From: Peribacillus huizhouensis
GTDB lineage: Bacteria; Bacillota; Bacilli; Bacillales; DSM-1321
NCBI RefSeq assembly: GCF_014138605.1
Contig: NZ_JACJHX010000023.1
Span: 1 to 42,041 of the forward strand
Direction of reading: 5' to 3'
DNA: 42,041 nt
Shown here: positions 34,326 to 42,041 of the stretch, piece by piece
How positions within the stretch are numbered: the first letter of the stretch is position 1
How the letters are laid out: each line of letters opens with the position of its first letter
The notes under the pieces: model-generated
The model's input: the letters and a program-made list of their open reading frames with translations, nothing else
What the model was told of the DNA's origin: nothing
Databases searched by the model: none
Position numbers and translations under genes: made by a program

Positions 34326-35303
34326 ATGGGTAAATTCGTGGCAGGAAAGTTTTTGCAATATGTCATAGTCATAATACTAATGGTGACACTGAACTTTTTA
34401 TTACCGAGGGTGATGCCAGGAAATCCTCTAGTATTTTTGGCTGGAGAAGATGTTGGGTTTATGTCCAGTGCAGAAAAAGAGGCGATATTAGAAAAACATG
34501 GATTAAATGATTCCATTGTTCAGCAATATGGGACTTATTTAAAAAATATTTTTACTGGGGAATTTGGTTTTTCTTATCAGCAAAAACGCCCGATTATTGA
34601 ATTGCTAAAGGAAAGACTTCCTTGGACCATACTTTTGTCTGGACTAGGATTAGTATTATCTACTATTATCGGAGTTCTTTTTGGTACGATATCAGCTTGG
34701 AAACGAGGGACAAAAACCGATGTGAATCTTCTAACGATGTTTATGTTTCTAAGTGCAATGCCTTCCTTTTGGGTTGGAATGATTTTAGTCTCCGTTTTTT
34801 CAGTACAATTAGGCTGGCTGCCGGTATTCGGTGCAGAAAGTGCCTGGTCTAATTTAAAGGGAATGGATCGATTTATTGATATTGTAAAACATCTTATTCT
34901 CCCTTTGACGACGCTAGTACTAATCTCTGTAACAAGTACGTTTATGATCATGCGATACTCAATGTTAAATGTATTAGGTGAAGATTACATTATGATTGCT
35001 AAAGCAAAGGGTGTGAAAGAAAAGGTAATAAGATATAAGCATGCAATGAGAAATGCGTTGTTACCAGTCGCAACAGTATTTATGCTAAGTCTTGGATTCA
35101 CACTGGGTGGTGCTACGGTAATAGAGACAGTATTTGCCTATCCGGGAGTAGGGCGATTGATGTTCGAATCCGTCCTTAGCCGTGATTATCCTCTTATTCA
35201 AGCAACCTTTTTAATAATTACTTTCAGTGTAGTTATCGCTAATTTTTTGGCGGATTTAATATATCCGTTTCTGGATCCAAAGGTGGGAAGACATAATGGA
35301 TAA
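34326..35303 (+). CDS. Peptide ABC transporter permease, DppB/OppB type
   Basis: This 325-residue permease has about six membrane helices. It opens with the DppB/OppB-type segment LNFLLPRVMPGNPL and has the cytoplasmic EAA-type coupling loop YIMIAKAKGVKEKVIRYKHA followed by MRNALLPVATVF. I use the ATG at 34326 (MGKFVAGKFL), preceded by AGAGGTGAAGGG. An earlier in-frame start at 34281 lies inside the terminator hairpin and is not credible. Its end overlaps the next gene by 8 bp. Confidence 0.92.
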   Translation: MGKFVAGKFLQYVIVIILMVTLNFLLPRVMPGNPLVFLAGEDVGFMSSAEKEAILEKHGLNDSIVQQYGTYLKNIFTGEFGFSYQQKRPIIELLKERLPWTILLSGLGLVLSTIIGVLFGTISAWKRGTKTDVNLLTMFMFLSAMPSFWVGMILVSVFSVQLGWLPVFGAESAWSNLKGMDRFIDIVKHLILPLTTLVLISVTSTFMIMRYSMLNVLGEDYIMIAKAKGVKEKVIRYKHAMRNALLPVATVFMLSLGFTLGGATVIETVFAYPGVGRLMFESVLSRDYPLIQATFLIITFSVVIANFLADLIYPFLDPKVGRHNG

Positions 35304-36153
35304 ACAAAAATGGAAGCATTATTGGAGGGTGTTATCCTCAAATAAATTGGGATTATTTGGGGTGTCCTTACTTGTAATATTTTTATGTATTGCTCTTTTT
35401 GCTCCATTCATTGCCCCATTTGATCCTACAGAAAGAGTTGGCTCACCATTTATGAAGCCAAATGGTGTTTTCCTGCTCGGTACAAACGATATAGGTCAGG
35501 ACATATTCAGTGAACTGCTGTATGGTACTAGAGTGTCACTTTTAATTGGCGTTATTGCCGCTTTAATCTCAATTATTTTAGGCTGTCTTATCGGTGTTAT
35601 TGCAGGTTATTTTTCGGGAAAAGTTGATTCATTCCTAATGAGATTAGTAGATTTAGTTTTAGTTATCCCATTTCTTCCACTAATGATATTATTGGCGGCC
35701 TTTATCGGTCCAAGTTTCTGGAATATAGTTTTAGTTATCAGTCTTATTTCTTGGGCATCTCCGGCAAGGGTCATTCGGTCCCAGGTATTAACTTTAAAAA
35801 CTAAAGGTTATGTTGAAGCTGCTAGATCGATTGGTACAGGTGTAGGGGCCATCTTAACCCGACACATTTTGCCCGGTGTGATTCCGATTGCCCTTTCACA
35901 ATTTGTTTTAGCTGCAAGTCATTCGATATTAATTGAGGCTTCTCTAAGCTTCCTCGGACTAGGTGACCCATTTACAAAGAGCTGGGGAACAATTTTGTAT
36001 TATGCACAGGCCAGAGGTGCCTTTATAACGGATGCTTGGATTTGGTGGGTTTTGCCGCCAGGATTATTAATAACAACACTTGTTATTAGTTTTGCCTTTA
36101 CAGGTTATTCCTTAGAAGAAATATTGAATCCTCGGCTGAGAAAGGAGCAATAA
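35296..36153 (+). CDS. Peptide ABC transporter permease, DppC/OppC type
   Basis: This 285-residue second permease has the N-terminal helix and extracellular start typical of DppC (NKLGLFGVSLLVIFLCIALF, then LLGTNDIGQDIFSELLYGTR). The EAA loop is YVEAARSIGTGVGAILTRHI and the terminal segment is FTGYSLEEILNPRLRKEQ. It overlaps the previous gene by 8 bp and is followed 3 bp later by the first ATPase, so it is translated with both. It forms the channel together with the DppB-type subunit. Confidence 0.93.
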   Translation: MDKQKWKHYWRVLSSNKLGLFGVSLLVIFLCIALFAPFIAPFDPTERVGSPFMKPNGVFLLGTNDIGQDIFSELLYGTRVSLLIGVIAALISIILGCLIGVIAGYFSGKVDSFLMRLVDLVLVIPFLPLMILLAAFIGPSFWNIVLVISLISWASPARVIRSQVLTLKTKGYVEAARSIGTGVGAILTRHILPGVIPIALSQFVLAASHSILIEASLSFLGLGDPFTKSWGTILYYAQARGAFITDAWIWWVLPPGLLITTLVISFAFTGYSLEEILNPRLRKEQ

Positions 36154-36156
36154 TGT

Positions 36157-37125
36157 ATGAGTACTGTGCTATCAGTAGAAAAACTGTCCACATTTTTTAG
36201 AACTGATAAAGGGATTGCAAAGGCTGTTGAGAACGTTTCTTTTTCTGTAGATAAAGGGGAGATGCTTGGGTTAATTGGGGAGTCTGGCTGCGGAAAAACG
36301 ACTGTGGCCCAATCTATTTTAAGGTTAATAGAATACCCAGGAAAAGTGGTGGCAGGCAGTGTTTACTTAAATGGAAAAAACCTTTTAAAAGCTACGGATT
36401 CAGAACTTACTGGTTTAAGATGGAGAGAAATTTCGGTTATTCCTCAAAGTGCGATGAATGCATTAAATCCAGTTTACACTGTCGGAGACCAAATTATCGA
36501 GGCGATCTTGCTTCATGATAATGTAAATAAAAAAGAAGCCGTTGAACGTACTAAGAGATTGCTCGAACTGGTAGGAATTGATGGAGAGCGGTGGAAAAGC
36601 TACCCTCATGAATTTAGCGGAGGTATGAAGCAACGCGTAGCCATAGCGATGGCACTAGCTTGTAATCCAAAATTGGTTATCTCTGATGAGTCCACAACTG
36701 GTCTCGATGTGCTAACACAGGCTCAGGTTATTGCCTTGATCAAAAATTTACAAAAGAAGATGAATTTGTCAGTTATCCTTATTTCTCACGATCTACCAAT
36801 GGTAACTTCTATTTGTGATAGAATAGCGATCATGTATGCAGGTAATTTAGTAGAGTGGGCTTCAACGAAAGAAATTCTAAATGATGCAAGACATCCTTAT
36901 TCAAAAGCTTTGTTAAATGCAACCCCTGATCTTTCTAATTCGGAGCGTGAAGTCATATCTATTCCGGGAAGTGTTCCTAGCCTAGTTAATATTCCTACTT
37001 GTTGCCGTTTCCATACTAGATGTCCTTATGCATTTGACCGATGCAGACAGGAAACACCCGAGTTTATGGAAATCAAACCGGGACATTATGTGGCCTGTTT
37101 TTTAGAGGAGGAACAAAATGGATAA
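36157..37125 (+). CDS. Peptide ABC transporter ATPase, DppD/OppD type
   Basis: This 322-residue ATPase has Walker A GESGCGKTT (about residue 42), signature FSGGMKQR, and Walker B LVISDESTTGLDV, where Ser replaces the common Pro after the catalytic Glu. The H-loop is LISHDL. The OppD/F C-terminal extension carries CRFHTRCPYAFDRC, a cysteine motif that can hold an iron-sulfur cluster in relatives. Its ribosome site AAAGGAGCA overlaps the end of the permease gene. It overlaps the next ATPase by 8 bp and should form a heterodimer with it. Confidence 0.93.
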   Translation: MSTVLSVEKLSTFFRTDKGIAKAVENVSFSVDKGEMLGLIGESGCGKTTVAQSILRLIEYPGKVVAGSVYLNGKNLLKATDSELTGLRWREISVIPQSAMNALNPVYTVGDQIIEAILLHDNVNKKEAVERTKRLLELVGIDGERWKSYPHEFSGGMKQRVAIAMALACNPKLVISDESTTGLDVLTQAQVIALIKNLQKKMNLSVILISHDLPMVTSICDRIAIMYAGNLVEWASTKEILNDARHPYSKALLNATPDLSNSEREVISIPGSVPSLVNIPTCCRFHTRCPYAFDRCRQETPEFMEIKPGHYVACFLEEEQNG

Positions 37126-38122
37126 ATCAGTTCTGCTCAAGGTAAATCATTTAAAGAAAACGTTTGTTAAAAAGACAAGAACCCTACTGAAAAGAAAGAA
37201 AACAGATGTATTTGCAGTAAACAATGTGAATTTTGAAATTAGAAAAGGCGAAATTCTGGGGATTATTGGCGAAAGTGGATGTGGAAAAACAACAACAGCA
37301 AGAATGGTCATGCGTTTAATGAAAGAAACGAGTGGTGAAGTTTGGTTTGATGGAGTTGACCTATGTAAATTAAAGGAATCAGAAACCAATAAAATCAGAA
37401 AAAAAATGCAAATGATCTTTCAAGATCCTTATGATACGCTAAATCCTGGTATGAGGGTTGTCGATATATTAATGGAGCCCCTTAACGCTCATGAAAAAAA
37501 ACTGGAATACGAAGAAAAAGTCAAACTAGTTAAAGAAGCTATTGAATCCATCAAATTAAAACCTGCTGAAGATTATATGTATCGCTATCCACACCAGTTA
37601 AGCGGAGGGCAACGGCAAAGAATAGCTATAGCGAGAGCCATAATTTTGAAACCTTCATTTATAGCAGCTGATGAACCAACCTCGATGTTAGATGTTTCTG
37701 TACGTGCAGAGATATTAAATATTCTCCTTGAATTGAGAAAGAAGATGGGGTTAACGATGATGTTCATTACCCATGATTTATCGACGGCAAGTTATATGTG
37801 TGACCGGATTGCTGTAATGTATCAGGGGCGAATCGTAGAAATTGGTCCCACTCAAAAAATTATTCATGTTCCATCCCATCCTTATACTAAGGCCCTAGTT
37901 TCGGTTGTCAAAGATTTAAACTATTTTATAAAGAATAGGGAGAGGTTGATTCTTGATGGTGAAGTGGATGCTACAAGAGAGGCAGTTGGATGTTCGTTTG
38001 TAACGAGGTGTCCTCACCAGGTAAGTGTTTGTCACAGCAAATCACCTAAAGTTGAATCATTAGGAAATGGCCATGAAGTAGCTTGCCATTGTCATGCAGA
38101 CTTATTAGAAAGAACTTCTTAG
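37118..38122 (+). CDS. Peptide ABC transporter ATPase, DppF/OppF type
   Basis: This 334-residue partner ATPase has Walker A GESGCGKTT, Q-loop MIFQDPYDTLNPGMRV, signature LSGGQRQR, Walker B IAADEPTSMLDV, H-loop FITHDL, and the C-terminal cysteine motif CSFVTRCPHQVSVC. It is the last gene of the importer operon. No clear terminator was seen directly after it. All five importer genes are intact, in contrast to the decayed genes just upstream. Confidence 0.93.
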   Translation: MDKSVLLKVNHLKKTFVKKTRTLLKRKKTDVFAVNNVNFEIRKGEILGIIGESGCGKTTTARMVMRLMKETSGEVWFDGVDLCKLKESETNKIRKKMQMIFQDPYDTLNPGMRVVDILMEPLNAHEKKLEYEEKVKLVKEAIESIKLKPAEDYMYRYPHQLSGGQRQRIAIARAIILKPSFIAADEPTSMLDVSVRAEILNILLELRKKMGLTMMFITHDLSTASYMCDRIAVMYQGRIVEIGPTQKIIHVPSHPYTKALVSVVKDLNYFIKNRERLILDGEVDATREAVGCSFVTRCPHQVSVCHSKSPKVESLGNGHEVACHCHADLLERTS

Positions 38123-38333
38123 GGATTAAAAAAAATTCAGGAATTAAAGAAACTGAAAGAATCACAAATAATTCCTTCAAGGAAATAATCTAGATGAACG
38201 AAGATTTCTTATATAGTTACCAACATTAATGTCAGTGAGGGTGTATTCGGTTGGAGTTACCATGACCTCATGTAAATCACTACTTGTAGATTAAGAAGAA
38301 TTAAGTGATTTTAGGATTAAGAACTAAGTTTAT
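38123..38333 (+). other. Intergenic stretch with repeat-flank sequence
   Basis: There is no gene. GAAGAATTAAGT at 38295-38306 and AGTTATTCAATTAAA at 38334-38348 recur with nearly the same spacing at 41900-41911 and 41937-41951. The dispersed repeat therefore has an extended left flank in these two places. Confidence 0.5.
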
Positions 38334-38413
38334 AGTTATTCAATTAAAGGGCGCATTTTCAGAGGATCTGATATGCGCTTTTTGCATGAAAGGGACAGAT
38401 TGTTGAAGAATAG
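38334..38413 (+). repeat. Dispersed intergenic repeat, copy 10
   Basis: CAATTAAAGGGCGCATTTTC, then TATGCGCTTTTTGCATG, then AAAGGGACAGATTGTTGAAG. GCGCAT and ATGCGC form the hairpin core. From 38414 to 38675 there is no credible gene, although GCATAAG/CTTATGC at about 38636-38662 makes a small hairpin. Confidence 0.72.
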
Positions 38414-38675
38414 CAAGGGAAAATATCAACTTTGACAGACGTATACGAAGAATTTAAAGGTTTGGGTATGTTAAAAGGCAGTCTTTGTCTGCATTATAAT
38501 GACATAGAACGGCGTATTGCGTTTGATAACTGGGCAATTACTCAAAAAAACAGCACTTTATATACTTAAGGGGACAATGAAACGCGCTATTGATTTTTTG
38601 TCAGCAGAAAATACACATTTTGAGAACTTTTTGAGCATAAGCTCTGGGTTCTTATGCCCAAAGCTTTTTCTATAT

Positions 38676-38981
38676 TTACTTTTGAATTTTGTTAATGATA
38701 TTCTGCCCATATTTATTTGTGTAATAATAATAGGTGTACGATTCTCCTGAGATTAAATTCTTTTTATACCAATCATTAGATGATCTAAAAACCATATACT
38801 TACCGGAAGATGTTTTCACTTCAAAAGAATTGCCATCAGCCCACCCAATCAAAATCCCTTTTTCATAATGAGACTGTTCAACATTGGACCATGCAGCCTC
38901 AACAGGAATTGCAGCTCCCACACCTGAAACCAGCATTCCAGCGATCCCAAAAGCAACAGCAAACTTTTTCAATTTCTTCAT
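38676..38981 (-). CDS. Small secreted protein of unknown function
   Basis: This 101-residue protein has a clear Sec signal peptide (MKKLKKFAVAFGIAGMLVSG, cleavage likely after PVEA, residue 29). The mature part of about 72 residues starts AWSNVEQSHYEKGILIGWAD and is rich in Tyr, Ser, Lys and Asn (SYTYYYYTNKYGQN). The ATG is preceded on its strand by GGGGGTGATTTAGT. No cysteines and no domain were recognised. The regular pattern of short strands suggests a small beta protein. It is a lone gene on the - strand among + strand genes. Confidence 0.75.
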   Translation of the reverse strand: MKKLKKFAVAFGIAGMLVSGVGAAIPVEAAWSNVEQSHYEKGILIGWADGNSFEVKTSSGKYMVFRSSNDWYKKNLISGESYTYYYYTNKYGQNIINKIQK

Positions 38982-39145
38982 ACTAAATCACCCCCAAAAC
39001 ATTATCATCATTGCTAATATTAATATTTATATTATCATCACAAGAACAAATACAGATGTATGTTCTCATTATGTAAACATTATATGCAAAAAAAAGGAAA
39101 AAAGAAGGGGGCCATTTTCTTAAAATATCAATAATTTGTGAAGTG

Positions 39146-39190
39146 TTGTACTTAAAGTAAAGGGTGCTTTACTTCAATAAGTGGTAGGTT
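39146..39190 (+). repeat. Dispersed intergenic repeat, copy 11
   Basis: TTGTACTTAAAGTAAAGGGT and GCTTTACTTCAATAAGTGG. Only the first half of the element is present. It is closest to copy 1 at the left end of the window. Confidence 0.6.
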
Positions 39191-39231
39191 TTAAGGAACA
39201 ATAAAGTTATATAAAAACGTCAGTCATGTTA

Positions 39232-39304
39232 TTTTATGAAAGGGCGCGTTTCTGTAATAAGGAACAGCCCTATTTCCATTATAGGGCCAAATTCTTGAAC
39301 AAGA
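39232..39304 (+). repeat. Dispersed intergenic repeat, copy 12
   Basis: ATGAAAGGGCGCGTTTCTGT, then GGAACAGCCCTATTTCCATT, then ATAGGGCCAAATTCTTGAAC. It is a full-length copy only about 50 bp after copy 11. Confidence 0.72.
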
Positions 39305-39337
39305 TAAGTCAATAATCTAATTTTAAAGGAGGTCGAT

Positions 39338-39523
39338 GTGGTTTCTATTCTGGGAATTAATTCAACTTACATCGGAGTTTACTTGAATAAGCACACCAAC
39401 CTTAAATATTTTTTGGGCTTATATTATAAATTTTTTTCTTTGAATGAGGAATGCTTTTTATTTTTGCTTAAAACAAAAATATACAATAAAAATGTTATCC
39501 TAATTAATAAAAAATTATTGTAA
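39338..39523 (+). CDS. Doubtful 61-codon open frame with a strong ribosome site
   Basis: AAAGGAGGTCGAT precedes a GTG at 39338 that opens MVSILGINSTYIGVYLNKHT, continues through an AT-rich stretch full of Phe, Leu and Lys and ends INKKLL. The ribosome site is good. The second half looks like non-coding AT-rich DNA read by chance. An alternative ATG at 39335 gives only 16 codons (MWFLFWELIQLTSEFT) and could be a leader peptide for the following operon. No family was recognised. Confidence 0.25.
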   Translation: MVSILGINSTYIGVYLNKHTNLKYFLGLYYKFFSLNEECFLFLLKTKIYNKNVILINKKLL

Positions 39524-39578
39524 AACGATAAAATGTATATTAAAATCAAAATCGTAATAAATAAGTGAGGTGCTTTTT

Positions 39579-40061
39579 ATGGAAAAAGTAACAACGTTGT
39601 TTTTAAAAATAGCTGTTATTCTTTTAGGAGTCCCAGTTCTTGCTCTGTGCATCTTTTTGGTGCCTGAGATGGCGAACCTTGCAGCAAAATTGCTTCCAGA
39701 GTTTGCTTTTATAAAATATATCGTTTTCATCGCTTTTGATGCATCGGCGATACCTTTTTACTTTGCTTTGTATCAGGCTTTCATACTCTTACGCTATATT
39801 GACAAAAATAAAGCTTTCTCTGATTTATCTGTAAAAGCTTTAAAGAAAATCAAATACTGTGCCATCACAATCAGTATTTTGCATGTGCTAGTTTGGCCGC
39901 TCTTCTATATCTTTGCGGAAGTAGACGACGCACCAGGAGTTATCTTTGTCGGATTGGTTGTTCCTTTTGCTTCGATGGTTATCGCAGTCTTTGCGGCTGT
40001 TCTCCAAAAACTTTTAAAAGAAGCAATTAATATCAAATCAGAAAATGATTTAACGGTCTGA
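39579..40061 (+). CDS. DUF2975 (YoaS-like) membrane protein
   Basis: This 160-residue protein has four membrane helices (about residues 7-27, 48-70, 92-114 and 121-143) and the family features YQAFILLRYIDKNKAFSDLS and ALKKIKYCAITISI. The start is the ATG at 39579, 8 nt after GTGAGG; a GTG at 39570 lies in that ribosome site. It is followed after 11 bp by a small Cro-like regulator, the standard pairing of this family in Bacilli. The function is not known; the membrane protein may modulate the regulator. Confidence 0.88.
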   Translation: MEKVTTLFLKIAVILLGVPVLALCIFLVPEMANLAAKLLPEFAFIKYIVFIAFDASAIPFYFALYQAFILLRYIDKNKAFSDLSVKALKKIKYCAITISILHVLVWPLFYIFAEVDDAPGVIFVGLVVPFASMVIAVFAAVLQKLLKEAINIKSENDLTV

Positions 40062-40072
40062 GGTGAATAACA

Positions 40073-40288
40073 ATGGCAGTTATAATCAATATTGATGTGA
40101 TGTTAGCAAAAAGGAAAATGAGCGTAACAGAACTTTCGGAGAAGGTTGGAATAACAATGGCGAACCTTTCTATATTGAAAAATGGAAAGGCAAAAGCGAT
40201 TCGATTATCCACTTTAGAGGCAATTTGTAAGGCTTTAGAATGTCAGCCTGGAGATATTTTAGAATACAAAAGTGACGAAGACAGTTAA
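40073..40288 (+). CDS. Cro/C1-type HTH regulator (YozG-like)
   Basis: This 71-residue protein is a single helix-turn-helix domain: MLAKRKMSVTELSEKVGITM, then NLSILKNGKAKAIRLSTLEA and the closing ICKALECQPGDILEY. The family size is about 70 residues. It is downstream of the DUF2975 gene and transcribed with it, with GAGGTGAATAACA as ribosome site. It probably regulates its own operon and the membrane-protein gene that follows 49 bp later. Confidence 0.9.
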   Translation: MAVIINIDVMLAKRKMSVTELSEKVGITMANLSILKNGKAKAIRLSTLEAICKALECQPGDILEYKSDEDS

Positions 40289-40336
40289 ACATTGTGGAGG
40301 AAACTTAGTATAACAATTATTAGGGGAGGTATAACT

Positions 40337-41580
40337 ATGGACATTAACAATTTGATTATTGAAAATATTGCTAACCCCCATGAGCTGGAGAGAATGTATA
40401 GAAAAGACCCGAAAGCTTTTAATAAGTCATTCTCACAAGCATGGGAACAAAATCCTGATTCTCAGATTCTTGGTGTTTGGTATGAAAGATTGCATTTCAA
40501 GGAGACGGCAAATACGGAAAAATCTTCCTTGATTCAAAAAGGTTTCTTATTCATGGGCATTTTAGCCATTCTGGCCGGGATAAGCACCAGGATCATTTTC
40601 CATTTTGTCGAAAAGGAAGCAATTGCTCCAATTAACCTGGCTTTTGGTATAATTCCCTTTATTGCTGCCTATTTTGTTTACAATAATACTCCGAAAAAAA
40701 GTGTTATTTATTCCATTGCAGCGCTGTTCCTAATTTCCGGGTTTTATCTTAATATGCTGCCATTAAATTATAAAGACAGTATTATCCTTGCTTACACCTT
40801 CCCATATTCTTATGGGTATTGGTAGGGCTTGCATTTACAGGAAATGAATATTCAAAAGGCAGTACAAGATTAGCCTATATTAAATTTAATTTGGAATATT
40901 GTATTCTCTACGCCAGCATGGCAGTTAGCGGAATGGTACTAGCAGCATTAACCATGCAGTTATTTAGCTTTGTTGGCTTGGATATAGAAGACTTCTATTT
41001 TAGTAATGTCGTTTTATTTGGTGCTGCCGCTCTCGCTATTGTGGCTGCATACCTGGTATCAATGAATCTTAAACTTGCAAAGAATATTACACCATATATA
41101 GCTAAAATTTTTAGTCCTCTTGTCCTGGTCACGTTGTTGGTCTATCTTATAACGGTTATATGGGTCGGAAAAAATCCATTCTTGGACCGAAATTTCCTGA
41201 TAGCCTTCAACGGAATACTCCTTGGTGTATTGGCCGTTACCATATTTTCCATTACCGAGAGCGACACAGACGAGAAAAAGAACATTTCAGATTATATAAA
41301 TTTTGCCTTAATTGTTCTTGCGCTTATCATTGACAGTGTGGCTTTGTCAGCCATCGTGTTCAGACTTTCTTCTTATGGGATTACGCCTAATAGACTTGCT
41401 GTTTTAGGAGTAAACATACTTATCTGGGCAAATCTAATTTGGATTATGCTCTCCTATATGCGTTTTCTACAAAACAAATCCGGACCTTCAACTATTCAAG
41501 ATGCCGTTACAAAGTATTTGCCGTTCTACGGACTTTGGGCAGCTTTCGTTACATTTACATTTCCTATAATTTTTAATTAG
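40337..41580 (+). pseudogene. DUF4153-like multi-pass membrane protein, split by a frameshift
   Basis: The first part runs from the ATG at 40337 (after GGGGAGG): MDINNLIIENIANPHELERM with a soluble N-terminus (LERMYRKDPKAFNKSFSQAW), then membrane helices to NYKDSIILAY. At about 40790 the frame changes. The proper continuation is LHLPIFLWVLVGLAFTGNEY, after which the frame is open to 41580 with about eight more helices. In the original frame a TAG follows at 40823-40825. The two halves fit end to end as a protein of about 414 residues, so a small indel has split the gene. A start at 40819 would not begin a natural product. The function of the family is unknown. Confidence 0.8.
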
Positions 41581-42041
41581 AAAGGCTCTGTTAATATAAC
41601 GAAAAGCTAATCTTCTAAAACTTATAAAATCCTTAGAGCCGATATTATGCAGCTTTTTATACAGAGTTGCATAGTTTTGGCTTATTTTCATTACTAAAGT
41701 TAAAAAGAGGGTATTCAAACTAGAAGACATAATATATTGTTGCAACTAGATTATTTAAAATATGTCCAGTTTCATGTGCCCAACGAAAAAGGACTTCATG
41801 AAACGTATTTGATAAGCTAAACTTGCAGGTTTTTAGTTTGAGTTTGATTTAGATTAAATGTGAAAAGATGTACTTACACAAAAGAGGGCGTTAGTTGAAG
41901 AAGAATTAAGTAATATTATAAGTGAGGTCAGACTTTAGTTATTCAATTAAACCAGCTAATAGATTGTCAATAAAAATCTTTTAAATTAAAAATCACTTCA
42001 TGCTATACTAAAAATGAACAACTCAAATAACCCTCCGAATC
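41581..42041. other. Right-end intergenic stretch with a repeat flank
   Basis: There is no credible gene. The end holds repeat copy 13 (about 41870-41911: ATGTACTTACACAAAAGAGG, then GCGTTAGTTGAAGAAGAATT) and its flank AGTTATTCAATTAAA at 41937-41951, which matches the left flank of copy 10. GGCTCT (41584-41589) and AGAGCC (41635-41640) could pair over a long loop. Confidence 0.45.

Noticed and set aside
38517..38750. 77-codon + strand frame
   Set aside because: No ribosome site, a random-looking composition, and overlap with the end of the secreted-protein gene.

Overview
The window is AT-rich DNA from a low-GC Firmicute, most likely a Bacillus-like member of the Bacillaceae. The basis is strong GGAGG-type ribosome sites with frequent TTG and GTG starts, Rho-independent hairpin terminators, and recognisable Bacillus families: a BceAB/YxdLM-type transporter with YxeA, the PaiA/PaiB pair, a YoaS/YozG-type pair, YcnI, and a heterocycloanthracin-type bacteriocin locus. 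No rRNA, tRNA, CRISPR array or complete insertion sequence was seen.

Layout. 1-0.64 kb: tail of a decayed PKD-domain surface protein. 1.0-6.4 kb: antimicrobial-peptide-type ABC transporter, YxeA-like exported protein and an OmpR-family two-component system. 6.7-12.8 kb: accessory region with a broken nuclease toxin, an RCC1-repeat gene of foreign composition, a DinB-like protein, a 43-residue membrane peptide, two genes broken by in-frame stops, a HAD phosphatase and a membrane protein. 13.2-16.2 kb: AraC-type regulator divergent from a dead aldo/keto reductase and an intact one. 16.3-18.7 kb: YczE-like membrane protein divergent from marR-paiA, with paiB in ruins. 19.0-19.7 kb: methyltransferase. 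20.0-25.9 kb: the centrepiece, an apparently intact thiazole/oxazole-modified peptide (TOMM) locus. 26.6-29.9 kb: Nudix hydrolase, PfkB kinase and TIP30-like oxidoreductase separated by decayed DNA. 29.9-32.4 kb: fragments of an MFS transporter, an IS110-family element, a PAP2/haloperoxidase-like lipoprotein and a YcnI-like protein. 32.5-38.1 kb: complete five-gene peptide ABC importer whose binding protein is anchored by a C-terminal membrane helix. 38.7-41.6 kb: small secreted protein, DUF2975/HTH pair and a frameshifted DUF4153-type membrane protein.

How the genes work together. In the TOMM locus a Cys/Gly/Phe-rich precursor is followed by a terminator, then a ThiF-like maturation protein, a cyclodehydratase with fused ThiF-like and YcaO parts, and a SagB-type dehydrogenase. 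Together these should convert precursor cysteines to thiazoles. No exporter or immunity gene is evident beside it. The transporter-sensor locus near the left end is of the kind that detects and removes antimicrobial peptides, and it has an OmpR-type direct-repeat operator upstream.

Two window-wide themes stand out. First, about a dozen copies of a short GC-rich repeat, roughly AAAGGGCGC - loop - GCGCTTT - GGGCCAGATT.TGGAA.AA, lie in intergenic DNA, all in the same orientation. Second, at least nine genes are broken by isolated in-frame stops or one- to few-base indels while the bacteriocin and importer operons stay intact.
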